This document shows positions 35,706-44,007 of a stretch of DNA of 64,000 nt, piece after piece. A program made the position numbers and the translations under genes. The stretch is taken from the NCBI GenBank assembly GCA_947629865.1, contig CANRFJ010000004.1, positions 83,018 to 147,017 on the forward strand, written 5' to 3'. The notes below the pieces were generated by a model. That model was not told the DNA's origin and made no database searches. It saw nothing but the letters and a program-made list of their open reading frames with translations. Source of the stretch: an uncultured Lachnospiraceae bacterium (lineage in GTDB: Bacteria > Bacillota > Clostridia > Lachnospirales > Lachnospiraceae). Position 1 is the stretch's first letter, and each line of letters starts with the position of its first letter.

Positions 35706-36596
35706 CTAGTTATATCTCTTTTTCTTGATCCGCTGAATCGTGATGAATACAAACAGGAAGCACACGCTGACATAGTATACCAGGGCGCTTATGTCAAATA
35801 CGCCCAGCGTAAAGTTCGTATACCTGTCCGTGATGGATATGCTGCTGAGGAAATTGCCCAGCAGTCCGTCGAATTTGTCGGTAAAGAGAAGATACATCAC
35901 AATCAGCGCTATCTCTGCCGCAATGCCGACGAGCGCCGATATCCATACATTGTGGATCCAGAAATTCAGCACAAAGCACACAATGATGATAAGCGCGGCC
36001 AGGAACCAGAAAATGAAAACATGGTCGGACGGCAGTATCTCTGCCAGGCTCGACATGAGATAGGTAAATATCATAATGACGCCCGACGCCACCGCCGCAA
36101 TAACCTGGCTCTCCGTCAGAGACGAGATAAACAGGCCGATGGCGATATAGGCCGCCCCCAGCAGCAAAAATCCAAAGGTAGCTCCGTATGCTACGGCAAA
36201 GTCCACCGACTCCCCTCCGGTCGCCACACCGCTTACCAGTCCGCTCAGGATGAGCGGGTAGGTGCTGACAATCAGGACGGCAATGGCAAACAGCGTCAAA
36301 AGCGCCAGGTATTTTCCCACGATAATTCGTGAAACGGATACCGGAGCCGTGTACAAAAGCTGGTCTGTCTTCTGTCGGTTCTCCTCCGCCACAATCCGCA
36401 TGGTGAGCACAGGCACCAGCAAAAGCACAAAAAACATCTGGACGCCCTGGTATACATAGGAAAAATCCGTCATTCCATTCAACAGATTATATATCATAAA
36501 GTACAGTCCCGCCAGCACAAGGAAAAAGGCGATAAACACCCACCCAATGACTGTGGTAAAATAGGAACGGAGTTCCTTTTTATAAACTGCCAGCAT
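35706..36596 (-). CDS. ABC-2 type permease (GldF-like)
   Basis: A 296-residue integral membrane protein with about six hydrophobic segments. MLAVYKKELRSYFTTVIGWVF is the usual ABC-2 N-terminus and LLVPVLTMRIVAEENRQKTDQLLYTAPV the conserved cytoplasmic loop. It would form the channel for the ATPase encoded just upstream, whose end it overlaps by 17 bp. Confidence 0.9.
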   Translation of the reverse strand: MLAVYKKELRSYFTTVIGWVFIAFFLVLAGLYFMIYNLLNGMTDFSYVYQGVQMFFVLLLVPVLTMRIVAEENRQKTDQLLYTAPVSVSRIIVGKYLALLTLFAIAVLIVSTYPLILSGLVSGVATGGESVDFAVAYGATFGFLLLGAAYIAIGLFISSLTESQVIAAVASGVIMIFTYLMSSLAEILPSDHVFIFWFLAALIIIVCFVLNFWIHNVWISALVGIAAEIALIVMYLLFTDKFDGLLGNFLSSISITDRYTNFTLGVFDISALVYYVSVCFLFVFITIQRIKKKRYN

Positions 36597-37686
36597 TTTC
36601 TTTTTCCCCCTCTCCTGTCTCTGTGGTCTCCGCAGTTTCCATCGTCTCCGGGGCCTCTGCGTCTTCCTCAGTTTCCGTTATCTCAGACGGCTTCTTTTCC
36701 TCCGGTTTTCCCGCTCTGCCGGATTTTTTCTTTTTGCCGCCGAACTGTCGCGTCCCGTCTCCGGTGAGCTGGATAAAGGCTTCCTCCAGAGAGGCCTCTT
36801 TGCGGTTCATCTCAAGAATGGCACATTTTGCCTCCGCCAGTGAGTAAAAAATTTCTTCCCGAATATCATATTCCGCCGGAGTGGAGATCTCCACGCGCTG
36901 CTCCTCCTTCTCCTGTGTCCTCATCACCTTGAAGTTTTCCACATGCTCCAGTTTTTCGATGACGCTATGGATCAAATCCCTGTTTCCCTTCACTAACAGG
37001 CTCAGCTCGTGGGTGCGCTCCACATGGCCGGTAATATCCTCCGCCTTATCCGACACCACCAGACGCCCCTCGTTGATAATCAGTATCTCGCTGCACACGG
37101 CGCTGACCTCTTGCATAATGTGGGAGCTCATAAAAATGGTATGATGTTTGCTCAGCTCCCGAATCAGGTCGCGCATCTCCAGAATCTGCTTCGGATCCAA
37201 CCCCACTGTGGGCTCGTCGAGAATCAGTATCTCCGGATCGCCGATCATGGCGCCCGCCATTCCCACACGCTGTTTATACCCCTTGGAGAGGTTTTTAATC
37301 AGCCGCTCGGACACGTCTGTGATCTTCGTGAGCCGCATGACCTTTGACATCGTCTTTTCTCTCTCCGTCCTTTTCACCTTCTTTAAGTCGCAGACAAAAC
37401 TAAGATACTCCCTCACAAGCATATCCGGATACAGCGGCGGCTGCTCCGGCAGATACCCGATACACGCCTTTGCCTGCTCCGGCTCATCGTATATGTCATG
37501 CCCGTTGACCGTCACCGTGCCCTCCGTGGCTGAGATGTAGCCCGTTATTATATTCATGGTGGTAGATTTCCCCGCTCCGTTCGGACCTAGGAAACCGACA
37601 ATCTGTCCCTTCCCCACCGTAAAACTCAGATCGTCCACGACGTTGCGGTTTCCGTAACGCTTTACCAGATTTTTTACCTCTATCAA
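36580..37686 (-). CDS. ABC transporter ATP-binding protein (GldA-like) with charged C-terminal tail
   Basis: A 368-residue ATPase. The Walker A motif is GPNGAGKST (about residues 35-43), the signature region LSKGYKQRVGMAGAM, Walker B LILDEPTVGLDP and the switch His in MSSHIM. After the normal domain (about 310 residues) comes a tail of about 50 residues, first Lys-rich then Glu/Thr-rich (EEDAEAPETMETAETTETGE), which is not usual for the family. The start is TTG at 37686 with GGAGG 8 nt upstream. It is the first gene of the four-gene exporter operon. Confidence 0.92.
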   Translation of the reverse strand: MIEVKNLVKRYGNRNVVDDLSFTVGKGQIVGFLGPNGAGKSTTMNIITGYISATEGTVTVNGHDIYDEPEQAKACIGYLPEQPPLYPDMLVREYLSFVCDLKKVKRTEREKTMSKVMRLTKITDVSERLIKNLSKGYKQRVGMAGAMIGDPEILILDEPTVGLDPKQILEMRDLIRELSKHHTIFMSSHIMQEVSAVCSEILIINEGRLVVSDKAEDITGHVERTHELSLLVKGNRDLIHSVIEKLEHVENFKVMRTQEKEEQRVEISTPAEYDIREEIFYSLAEAKCAILEMNRKEASLEEAFIQLTGDGTRQFGGKKKKSGRAGKPEEKKPSEITETEEDAEAPETMETAETTETGEGEKENAGSL

Positions 37687-37766
37687 AACTGAAACCTCCT
37701 TTTATGTATATGGAACACGTCTACTATACACGTTAAATGTTACGAAAGTATGAACACCCGCCGGCA

Positions 37767-37794
37767 TTGACATTTTTTTAAAAAGGAGTAAAAT
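37767..37794 (+). promoter_or_regulatory. Promoter of the DAHP synthase gene
   Basis: TTGACA (37767-37772), 16-bp spacer, TAAAAT (37789-37794). A small stem (GCAC-a-GGCT / AGCC-GTGC, 37808-37827) sits in the leader just before the ribosome site. Confidence 0.7.
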
Positions 37795-37848
37795 GGACGG
37801 GTAAGGAGCACAGGCTGTCAGCCGTGCAAAAGAAGGAGACAAAATACC

Positions 37849-38877
37849 ATGAGCATCCATTACAAAAAAGAGATTATTTCCCCGGAGGTATTGCAGGAGC
37901 TGTATCCGCTGACTCCGGAGCAGAAGAAATTGAAGAAAAAACGGGACGACGAGATCCGCTCGGTCATCACCGGAAAATCCGATAAATTTCTGGTAATCAT
38001 CGGCCCTTGTTCCGCCGACAATGAAGACTCCGTGTGCGAGTACATCACCCGTCTGGCGGGAATGCAGGATCGTGTAAAGGATAAGATTCTTCTCATACCG
38101 CGAATCTACACCAACAAGCCGCGGACGACCGGCGAGGGATATATGGGAATCGTACATCAGCCCGATCCGGAGAAGGCGCCGGATTTTATGGAGGGGCTCA
38201 TCGCCATGCGAAAGATGCACCTGCGCGCCATTTCCGAGACAGGCCTCTTTGCCGCTGATGAGATGCTTTACCCGGAAAACTGGCCTTATATCAGCGATAT
38301 TCTGTCCTATGTGGCAGTGGGAGCCCGCTCGGTGGAAGACCAGCAGCATCGGCTGACCGTCAGCGGAATGGATATACCGGCCGGCATGAAAAACCCCACC
38401 AGCGGTGATTTTTCGGTTATGCTTAACTCCTGTATCGCCGCCCAGGGGCCTCACACCTTTTTGTATCGGGGTTACGAAGTAGTCACCGATGGAAATCCCC
38501 TCACGCACACCATTCTGAGGGGAGCCGTGAACAAGCACGGGCAGGCTATCCCCAACTACCACTATGAGGATCTCGTGCGGCTCCACGAAAAATATTCTCT
38601 CCTGGATCTCAAAAATCCGGCCTGTATCGTAGACGCCAACCACTCCAATTCGGGCAAAAAATTCTACGAACAGCCCCGTATTGTGGACGAGGTACTCCAC
38701 AGCCGCATGGTATCTCCGGCCATTGCCGAACTGGTAAAGGGAGTTATGGTGGAGAGTTACCTCCTCCCCGGAAGCCAGAAAGTCAACGAGCATGAGTTTG
38801 GCAAATCCATCACCGATCCGTGCCTCGGCTGGGAGGAGACAGAGCGGCTTATTGATAAAATTGCGAGTCATTTATAA
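37849..38877 (+). CDS. aroF: 3-Deoxy-7-phosphoheptulonate synthase (AroFGH type)
   Basis: A 342-residue type I DAHP synthase. IIGPCSADNEDSV, PRIYTNKPRTTGEGYMGI, GARSVEDQQHR, GMKNPTSGDFSVM, CIVDANHSNSGKK and the C-terminal KSITDPCLGW are all characteristic, including metal ligands Cys, His, Glu and Asp. It joins PEP and erythrose 4-phosphate at the entry to aromatic amino acid synthesis. There is no ACT regulatory domain; in the AroFGH family feedback control comes from N-terminal residues. It has a single-gene promoter and no other shikimate genes nearby. The isozyme letter is uncertain. Confidence 0.95.
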   Translation: MSIHYKKEIISPEVLQELYPLTPEQKKLKKKRDDEIRSVITGKSDKFLVIIGPCSADNEDSVCEYITRLAGMQDRVKDKILLIPRIYTNKPRTTGEGYMGIVHQPDPEKAPDFMEGLIAMRKMHLRAISETGLFAADEMLYPENWPYISDILSYVAVGARSVEDQQHRLTVSGMDIPAGMKNPTSGDFSVMLNSCIAAQGPHTFLYRGYEVVTDGNPLTHTILRGAVNKHGQAIPNYHYEDLVRLHEKYSLLDLKNPACIVDANHSNSGKKFYEQPRIVDEVLHSRMVSPAIAELVKGVMVESYLLPGSQKVNEHEFGKSITDPCLGWEETERLIDKIASHL

Positions 38878-39429
38878 TACCGCTTCCATAATGGGAAGAT
38901 GGAAACGGGCCTCTGACAGGCAGGCGGCGAGAAATACCACGGTCACAAGGACATATACCGCAACCGGGTGTCTCCGCTGCCTGTCCTGCGTTATCCTGTA
39001 AAAACAGAACAGATACAGCGGCAGCAGAATCAGGTTCTGGGGAAACAGTCCCGCTAGGTAGACAAGGATTCCCGCCGCACCCCGCCCAAAAATGAAAAAG
39101 AGGGCCAGAAATCCTTGCCGCAGCCCCGTATACAGAGTAAATACCTGGGGATACCACTGTGCGGCCCGGCTCACAGACAGCAGCCAGAGCAGGAGGAAAT
39201 ATTTTCCGTGAATCCACAGGCTCCGAAGAAATTCATAGCCTGGCTGGCGCTCCCCGCTCCCCCACTCCTGCACGTTTTTTTCCATCTGCGCGATCAGTTC
39301 CCCGAAGGAATTCTGAAAAATATAATAGAGCAGCGCACCGCAAAAAAAGCCGATCAGGAAGAACAGGGCAAATTTCTGCAAAAACCCCGTCATACCTGTC
39401 CGGCTCTTTATACTCTCTCTGTTCTGCAT
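38872..39429 (-). CDS. spoIIM: Stage II sporulation protein M family membrane protein
   Basis: A 185-residue membrane protein with four to five hydrophobic segments (near residues 20-40, 75-95, 105-125, 130-150 and 160-180), matching the SpoIIM family in length and layout (FALFFLIGFFCGALLYYIF at the start). SpoIIM with SpoIID and SpoIIP dissolves septal peptidoglycan during engulfment. It follows the NUDIX gene by 81 bp and converges on aroF with a 6-bp tail overlap. The start at 39429 has GAGGAGG 7 nt upstream, shortening the longest frame by 6 codons. Confidence 0.82.
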   Translation of the reverse strand: MQNRESIKSRTGMTGFLQKFALFFLIGFFCGALLYYIFQNSFGELIAQMEKNVQEWGSGERQPGYEFLRSLWIHGKYFLLLWLLSVSRAAQWYPQVFTLYTGLRQGFLALFFIFGRGAAGILVYLAGLFPQNLILLPLYLFCFYRITQDRQRRHPVAVYVLVTVVFLAACLSEARFHLPIMEAVL

Positions 39430-39510
39430 ACCGACGCCTCCTCTCACGATGCCTGCCGTTTGTGTTCCGACATTCTATACATACTATGAGAAAGAGGAAT
39501 AAAACATGCC

Positions 39511-40068
39511 TTACTTTATCCTGTCCCGCAGCACCTTGTAGGACATGATCCCCGCAATGGTCTTGCCGTCGGTGATCTCGCCTCCAGCGATCATATCCAC
39601 CAGCTCCGGCAGCGTATAGCGCTCAATCTGGACAAATTCATTTTCGTCCAGATGCTGCCTGGACGGAATCAGATCCTCCGCATAATAAATAGCAATCTTC
39701 TCGCTCGTATAGGCCGCCGCCGAGTGGTAATCGACAAGGTGGACAAGCTTGTCCGTGCGGTACCCGATCTCCTCCTCCAGTTCCCTGGCGGCGCAGAGGG
39801 CGAAATCCTCCTCCCAGCTGTTCCTGCCACCGGCGGGGATCTCCAACAGAAGATCGTCAATGGCTCCCCTGTACTGGCGCACGAGGATAATCCTTCCATC
39901 TTCGTCCACCGGTATCACAGCCGCCGCTCCCTTGTGCTCAAGCACGTCCCATCTGGTGCGGTTGCCATTTGGCACAAGCATATCGTAAGTGTAGAAATCC
40001 AGTATTCTCCCCCGATGCTCCAGTTTCCTGCCGAGGATTTGGAATTTCTCCAGTTTTTTTTCACTCAT
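39511..40068 (-). CDS. nudF: NUDIX hydrolase, ADP-ribose pyrophosphatase type
   Basis: A 185-residue NUDIX protein. The complete box GGRNSWEEDFALCAARELEEEIGY (GX5EX7REUXEEXGU) lies near residues 80-103, preceded by GAAAVIPVDEDGRIILVRQYRG. It most resembles ADP-ribose pyrophosphatases, which split ADP-ribose to AMP and ribose 5-phosphate. It sits between the aminotransferase and spoIIM genes, on one probable transcript. Confidence 0.88.
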   Translation of the reverse strand: MSEKKLEKFQILGRKLEHRGRILDFYTYDMLVPNGNRTRWDVLEHKGAAAVIPVDEDGRIILVRQYRGAIDDLLLEIPAGGRNSWEEDFALCAARELEEEIGYRTDKLVHLVDYHSAAAYTSEKIAIYYAEDLIPSRQHLDENEFVQIERYTLPELVDMIAGGEITDGKTIAGIMSYKVLRDRIK

Positions 40069-40122
40069 TCTGCACTACCCTTTCATGATATAAAATTTCC
40101 ACCTTCAGTATCAGGGACGATG

Positions 40123-41322
40123 TCACGCCAACTCCCCCAGAAAGCTCTCAATCCTGTCCATTCCCTTGCCGATCTGCTCCTTGGAAATAGCATAGGAGAG
40201 ACGAATGTGATTCGGAAATCCAAAATCGGCGCACGGCACCACGGCCACGCTGTAATCATCCAGCAGAATGTCCGCCAGATTGGAAGTATCTCCCACCGGT
40301 TTTCCCTTATAGGACATGCCCAGCACATCCTCTACGTCAACAAACAGGTAAAAGGCTCCCTGCGGTTTCAGCGCGCGGACATACGGAAAGTTCTTAACCC
40401 GTGAATAAATGTAATCCCTGCGGGCGCCAAATTCCTCCACCATTTTTTTCATCGTATCCTGCGGCCCGGTCAGCGCCTCGACAGCCGCCTTCTGGGCAAT
40501 CGAGTTGGGATTTGACGTCTGATGGCTCTGGACGCTGCTCATCAGTCCGGTAATCTCTCTGCTGGCTCCCGTATAGCCGATTCGCCAGCCCGTCATGGCA
40601 TAACTCTTTGACAGACCGCTGCATGTAATGGTGCGCTCATAGATCTCTTTTCCCAGAGAGGCAATGCTTATATGCTCATCTTCTCCGTAAATCAGATATT
40701 CATACATCTCATCTGCCACCACATAAATATCCTTTTCCACGACGACCTGCGCAAGCGCTTCCAGTTCCTCTCTGGTATATACCATACCGGTTGGATTGCT
40801 TGGGCTGTTCAGGATAAAGGCCTTGGTCTTCGCAGTGCACGCTGCCGCCAGCTTCTCCGGCGTGATCTTATAGCCCTCCTCCTCTGTGGCGGCGACAATC
40901 ACCGGAACGCCTCCGGCCAGCCGCACAATCTCCGGATAACTCAACCAGAAAGGCGCCGGAATAATCACTTCGTCTCCCTCATTGATAAGAGCCGTAAAAA
41001 TATTAGTCAGGGAGTGCTTCCCCCCGTTGCTGATCACAATCTGATCCGGCTCATAATCCAGATGGTTAAACCTTTTGAATTTATCGCAGACGGCCTGCTT
41101 TAATTCCTGCGTCCCCGAAGCCGGAGTGTATTTGGTAAAGCCGCTCTGAATCGCATCAATGGCGCACTTCCCGATATTTTCCGGCGTGTCAAAATCCGGT
41201 TCCCCGGCTCCAAAACCCACCACATCGACTCCCTGCGCCTTCAGTTCCTTGGCCTTTGCTGTAATCGCCAGCGTGGACGAGGGCTTTACTCCCTGCGCTC
41301 TCTTTGATAATGTCAATGGCAT
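40123..41322 (-). CDS. Aspartate aminotransferase-like PLP enzyme (class I, AspB family)
   Basis: A 399-residue fold-type I aminotransferase. VVGFGAGEPDFDTPENI, ISNGGKHSLTNIF, LNSPSNPTGMVY, VADEMYEYLIY and the PLP-Lys motif CSGLSKSYAMTGWRIGY (about residues 236-252) are typical of the I-gamma (AspB/PatA-like) group, followed by the carboxylate-binding Arg in HIRLSYA. It probably transaminates aspartate or aromatic amino acids; the substrate cannot be settled by eye. It has its own promoter at 41407-41435. Confidence 0.92.
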   Translation of the reverse strand: MPLTLSKRAQGVKPSSTLAITAKAKELKAQGVDVVGFGAGEPDFDTPENIGKCAIDAIQSGFTKYTPASGTQELKQAVCDKFKRFNHLDYEPDQIVISNGGKHSLTNIFTALINEGDEVIIPAPFWLSYPEIVRLAGGVPVIVAATEEEGYKITPEKLAAACTAKTKAFILNSPSNPTGMVYTREELEALAQVVVEKDIYVVADEMYEYLIYGEDEHISIASLGKEIYERTITCSGLSKSYAMTGWRIGYTGASREITGLMSSVQSHQTSNPNSIAQKAAVEALTGPQDTMKKMVEEFGARRDYIYSRVKNFPYVRALKPQGAFYLFVDVEDVLGMSYKGKPVGDTSNLADILLDDYSVAVVPCADFGFPNHIRLSYAISKEQIGKGMDRIESFLGELA

Positions 41323-41406
41323 ACTGCTATCCTCCTGTTTTACTCCTTAGTTATAAAGCGCCAATTCGGGCACAAAAATACCCAAACTGACGCCGTTGTC
41401 TTTCTT

Positions 41407-41435
41407 ATTGTATACTAAAATGCCTCATAATGCAA
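41407..41435 (-). promoter_or_regulatory. Promoter of the aminotransferase-nudF-spoIIM run
   Basis: On the minus strand, TTGCAT (41430-41435), 17 bp, TACAAT (41407-41412). Confidence 0.65.
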
Positions 41436-41450
41436 GTTTACATTTATTTT

Positions 41451-41488
41451 GTTCTTAAAACTGTTCTTAAAACCCTAGTTCTTAAAAC
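41451..41488. repeat. Three direct copies of GTTCTTAAAAC at the end of the UPF0210 gene
   Basis: Identical 11-mers start at 41451, 41463 and 41478. The third copy encodes the last residues of the UPF0210 protein (HSFKN then TAG at 41475-41477), and the other two lie just downstream of its stop, so the gene end looks tandemly duplicated. Confidence 0.7.
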
Positions 41489-42839
41489 TGTGGATCGGAG
41501 CCGGAATCCGTCCCTTTCTCTCCACAAATCCCTCGCAGGCAAACTCATTGACCGGCATAATCGGGGCATAGCCGAGAAGACCTCCAAATTCCGCCCTCTC
41601 GCCCACTCCCTTCCCCTGCACGGGGATCAGGCGCACGGCCGTGGTCTTCTGGTTTATCATGCCAATCGCCATCTCGTCAGCCAGTATACCGGCTATGGTG
41701 GAGGCCTTTGTGTCGCCCGGAATCGCGATCATATCAAGCCCCACGGAGCAAACGCAGGTCATAGCCTCCAGTTTCTCAAGCGTCAGCGCTCCCTCCGACA
41801 CCGCGTTGATCATTCCCTGATCCTCGCTGACCGGAATAAAAGCGCCGCTCAGACCGCCCACATAGGAGGAGGCCATCACACCGCCCTTTTTCACCTGGTC
41901 GTTCAGCATGGCAAGCGCCGCTGTAGTACCCGGCGCACCGGCGCGCTCCAGTCCCAGCGACTCGAAAATCTCGGCAATGCTGTCTCCGACCGCCGGCGTG
42001 GGCGCCAGGGACAGATCAATGATGCCAAAGGGGACGCCGAGGCGCCGCGAGGCCTCTCCTGCCACTAACTGTCCCACTCTGGTAATCTTGAAAGCCGTCT
42101 TTTTAATCGTCTCGCAAACAGTCCCAAAATCCTCTCCCTTTACCTTATCCAGCGCAGTCTTTACCACGCCCGGGCCGCTGACTCCCACATGAATCACCGC
42201 ATCTCCCTCTGTGACGCCGTGGAAAGCGCCCGCCATAAACGGGTTATCGTCCGGCGCATTACAGAACACCACCAGTTTGGCACAGCCGATGGAATCCCTG
42301 TCCGCCGTCAGTTCTGCCGTCTTCTTAATCATCTTGCCCATGAGAAGCACCGCGTCCATGTCAAGTCCGGTGCGGGTGGAACCCACATTGACTGAACTGC
42401 ACACATATTCCGTGGAGGAGAGCGCCTGGGGGATCGACAAAATGAGATTTTTGTCCGCCTCCGTCATCTTCTTTGACACCAGTGCGCTGTATCCGCCTAT
42501 GAAATTGACGCCCACAGTCTGGGCCGCTCTGTCCAGTGTCTTTGCAATCTCTGCGAAGTCCTCCGGACAGCGGCAGGCCGCCCCGCCTACCAGGGCAATT
42601 GGAGTGACGGAAATTCTCTTGTTCACAATGGGTATCCCGTACTCCATGCTGATCTCCTCACCGGTAGATACCAGTTTTCCCGCCAGCGTAGTGATCCTGT
42701 CATAAATTTTAGCGCACATTTTATCCAGATTGCTATCGGCACAGTCAAGCAGGCTGATTCCCATGGTGATTGTGCGGACGTCCAGATTTTCTTTTTCAAT
42801 CATGTTGTTGGTCTCAATGACCTCATTTATATTTATCAT
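41475..42839 (-). CDS. PFL-like family protein (UPF0210/DUF711)
   Basis: A 454-residue protein of the UPF0210 family, which resembles the pyruvate formate-lyase barrel but lacks a C-terminal glycyl-radical loop. Hallmarks are [41 protein letters not shown] and [18 protein letters not shown] (here [15 protein letters not shown]). Biochemical role unproven. It is preceded 34 bp upstream by an ACT-domain gene of the UPF0237 family, its near-constant partner. The start at 42839 has GAGG 6 nt upstream. Confidence 0.92.
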   Translation of the reverse strand: MININEVIETNNMIEKENLDVRTITMGISLLDCADSNLDKMCAKIYDRITTLAGKLVSTGEEISMEYGIPIVNKRISVTPIALVGGAACRCPEDFAEIAKTLDRAAQTVGVNFIGGYSALVSKKMTEADKNLILSIPQALSSTEYVCSSVNVGSTRTGLDMDAVLLMGKMIKKTAELTADRDSIGCAKLVVFCNAPDDNPFMAGAFHGVTEGDAVIHVGVSGPGVVKTALDKVKGEDFGTVCETIKKTAFKITRVGQLVAGEASRRLGVPFGIIDLSLAPTPAVGDSIAEIFESLGLERAGAPGTTAALAMLNDQVKKGGVMASSYVGGLSGAFIPVSEDQGMINAVSEGALTLEKLEAMTCVCSVGLDMIAIPGDTKASTIAGILADEMAIGMINQKTTAVRLIPVQGKGVGERAEFGGLLGYAPIMPVNEFACEGFVERKGRIPAPIHSFKN

Positions 42840-42873
42840 GCAAATCCTCATTTCCTATTTTCCGCGCCGCATT

Positions 42874-43146
42874 TCAAATCCGGTGCATTTTGTCAAAAAT
42901 CTCCTCGCGCTGGACGCGGACGATACAGCCGATGCCCTCTCCCAGCTTCTCAAGCTCCTCCGAGATCTCCACAAAACGTTTCTCCTGGCTGTGGAAATCC
43001 ACGATCATCATCATATGAAAAAATCCGTCCACAATCGTCTGGGAGATATCCAGTATATTGATATTTTTCTCCGCCAGATAGGTGCACACCCTGGCGATAA
43101 TTCCCACGCTGTCCTTTCCCACCACGGTAATAATTGTCTTTTTCAT
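42874..43146 (-). CDS. ACT-domain protein (UPF0237 family)
   Basis: A 90-residue single ACT domain (KTIITVVGKDSVGIIARVCTYLAEKNINILD at the start) of the kind encoded beside UPF0210 genes. ACT domains bind amino acids or related ligands, so it probably senses a metabolite and controls the adjacent UPF0210 protein. It starts 20 bp after the MBL hydrolase gene. Confidence 0.92.
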   Translation of the reverse strand: MKKTIITVVGKDSVGIIARVCTYLAEKNINILDISQTIVDGFFHMMMIVDFHSQEKRFVEISEELEKLGEGIGCIVRVQREEIFDKMHRI

Positions 43147-43166
43147 GTTCGCTCTGCCCTCATTTC

Positions 43167-43964
43167 TTATTCTATGTCTATGGATCCAGTCGGTTCAAAC
43201 CGCTTCGCCACCGACAGCTCCGCATCCATGCGGTTCCACGTCTCACTCTGCTCCAGCTCGTAGCTAACAGTCCGGTATGCCAGCTCCGGAAAATTGTTTT
43301 CTTTACTCAGATGTCCCAGCATAATATGCCTCAGATCCGGGTGCAGGATCTCCTTTATCAGCCGGGCCGACGCATCGTTGGAGAGATGCCCCCTGTCCCC
43401 CAGTATCCGCAGCTTCAGCGAATAGGGGTAACTGCCCACCTGCAACAGGTTTATGTCGTGATTTGCCTCCAGCAGCACGGCGTTGCAGTCCTCCAGACTG
43501 CGTATTATCCCGTCTCCGTAGTTTCCCATATCCGTGGCTATCCCCACCTTTTTCTCCCCGGCCTCCACCGTATAGCACACCGGCTCGGCGGCATCATGGG
43601 AAATGGAGAACGAACGGATCAGCATATCCCCCAGTCCCACTTCCTCCTGTGGCCGAATGATATGAAACAGATCCGGCGATATATTTTTCATATTTCCCTT
43701 TTCCCATATGGCATGGACGGTACCCGCTGTGGCATAAACAGGGATTGGCGCCCTGCGAAGCACCGGCCCCAATCCGCTGATATGATCTGTATGTTCGTGG
43801 GTGACAAAAATCGCCTGAATCCGGTCGAGGGAGAGGTTTTCCGCCTCCAATCCCTCTTTTACCTTCTTCATGCTGATTCCCACATCAATTAAAATCCCTG
43901 TCTGTTCATCTCCGACAAAAATACAGTTTCCACTGCTTCCGCTGGCAATACTGTAGAGTTTCAT
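43167..43964 (-). CDS. Metallo-beta-lactamase-fold hydrolase (WalJ/YycJ-like)
   Basis: A 265-residue MBL protein. The metal motif HEHTDH (about residues 56-61), GLGPVLRR and later single His and Asp ligands (SISHDAA, ATDMGNYG, LEANHD) follow the YycJ pattern. It opens KLYSIASGSSGNCIFV, almost a signature of this group. In Bacillus YycJ is associated with the WalRK cell-wall pathway and DNA repair, but no walRK genes are here. The ATG at 43964 with GAGG 5 nt upstream is preferred over a GTG at 43970. Confidence 0.9.
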   Translation of the reverse strand: MKLYSIASGSSGNCIFVGDEQTGILIDVGISMKKVKEGLEAENLSLDRIQAIFVTHEHTDHISGLGPVLRRAPIPVYATAGTVHAIWEKGNMKNISPDLFHIIRPQEEVGLGDMLIRSFSISHDAAEPVCYTVEAGEKKVGIATDMGNYGDGIIRSLEDCNAVLLEANHDINLLQVGSYPYSLKLRILGDRGHLSNDASARLIKEILHPDLRHIMLGHLSKENNFPELAYRTVSYELEQSETWNRMDAELSVAKRFEPTGSIDIE

Positions 43965-44007
43965 AAACACCTCGGTTCTGTCCGCCCTCTGTAGCGGCAG
44001 ACGCCTC

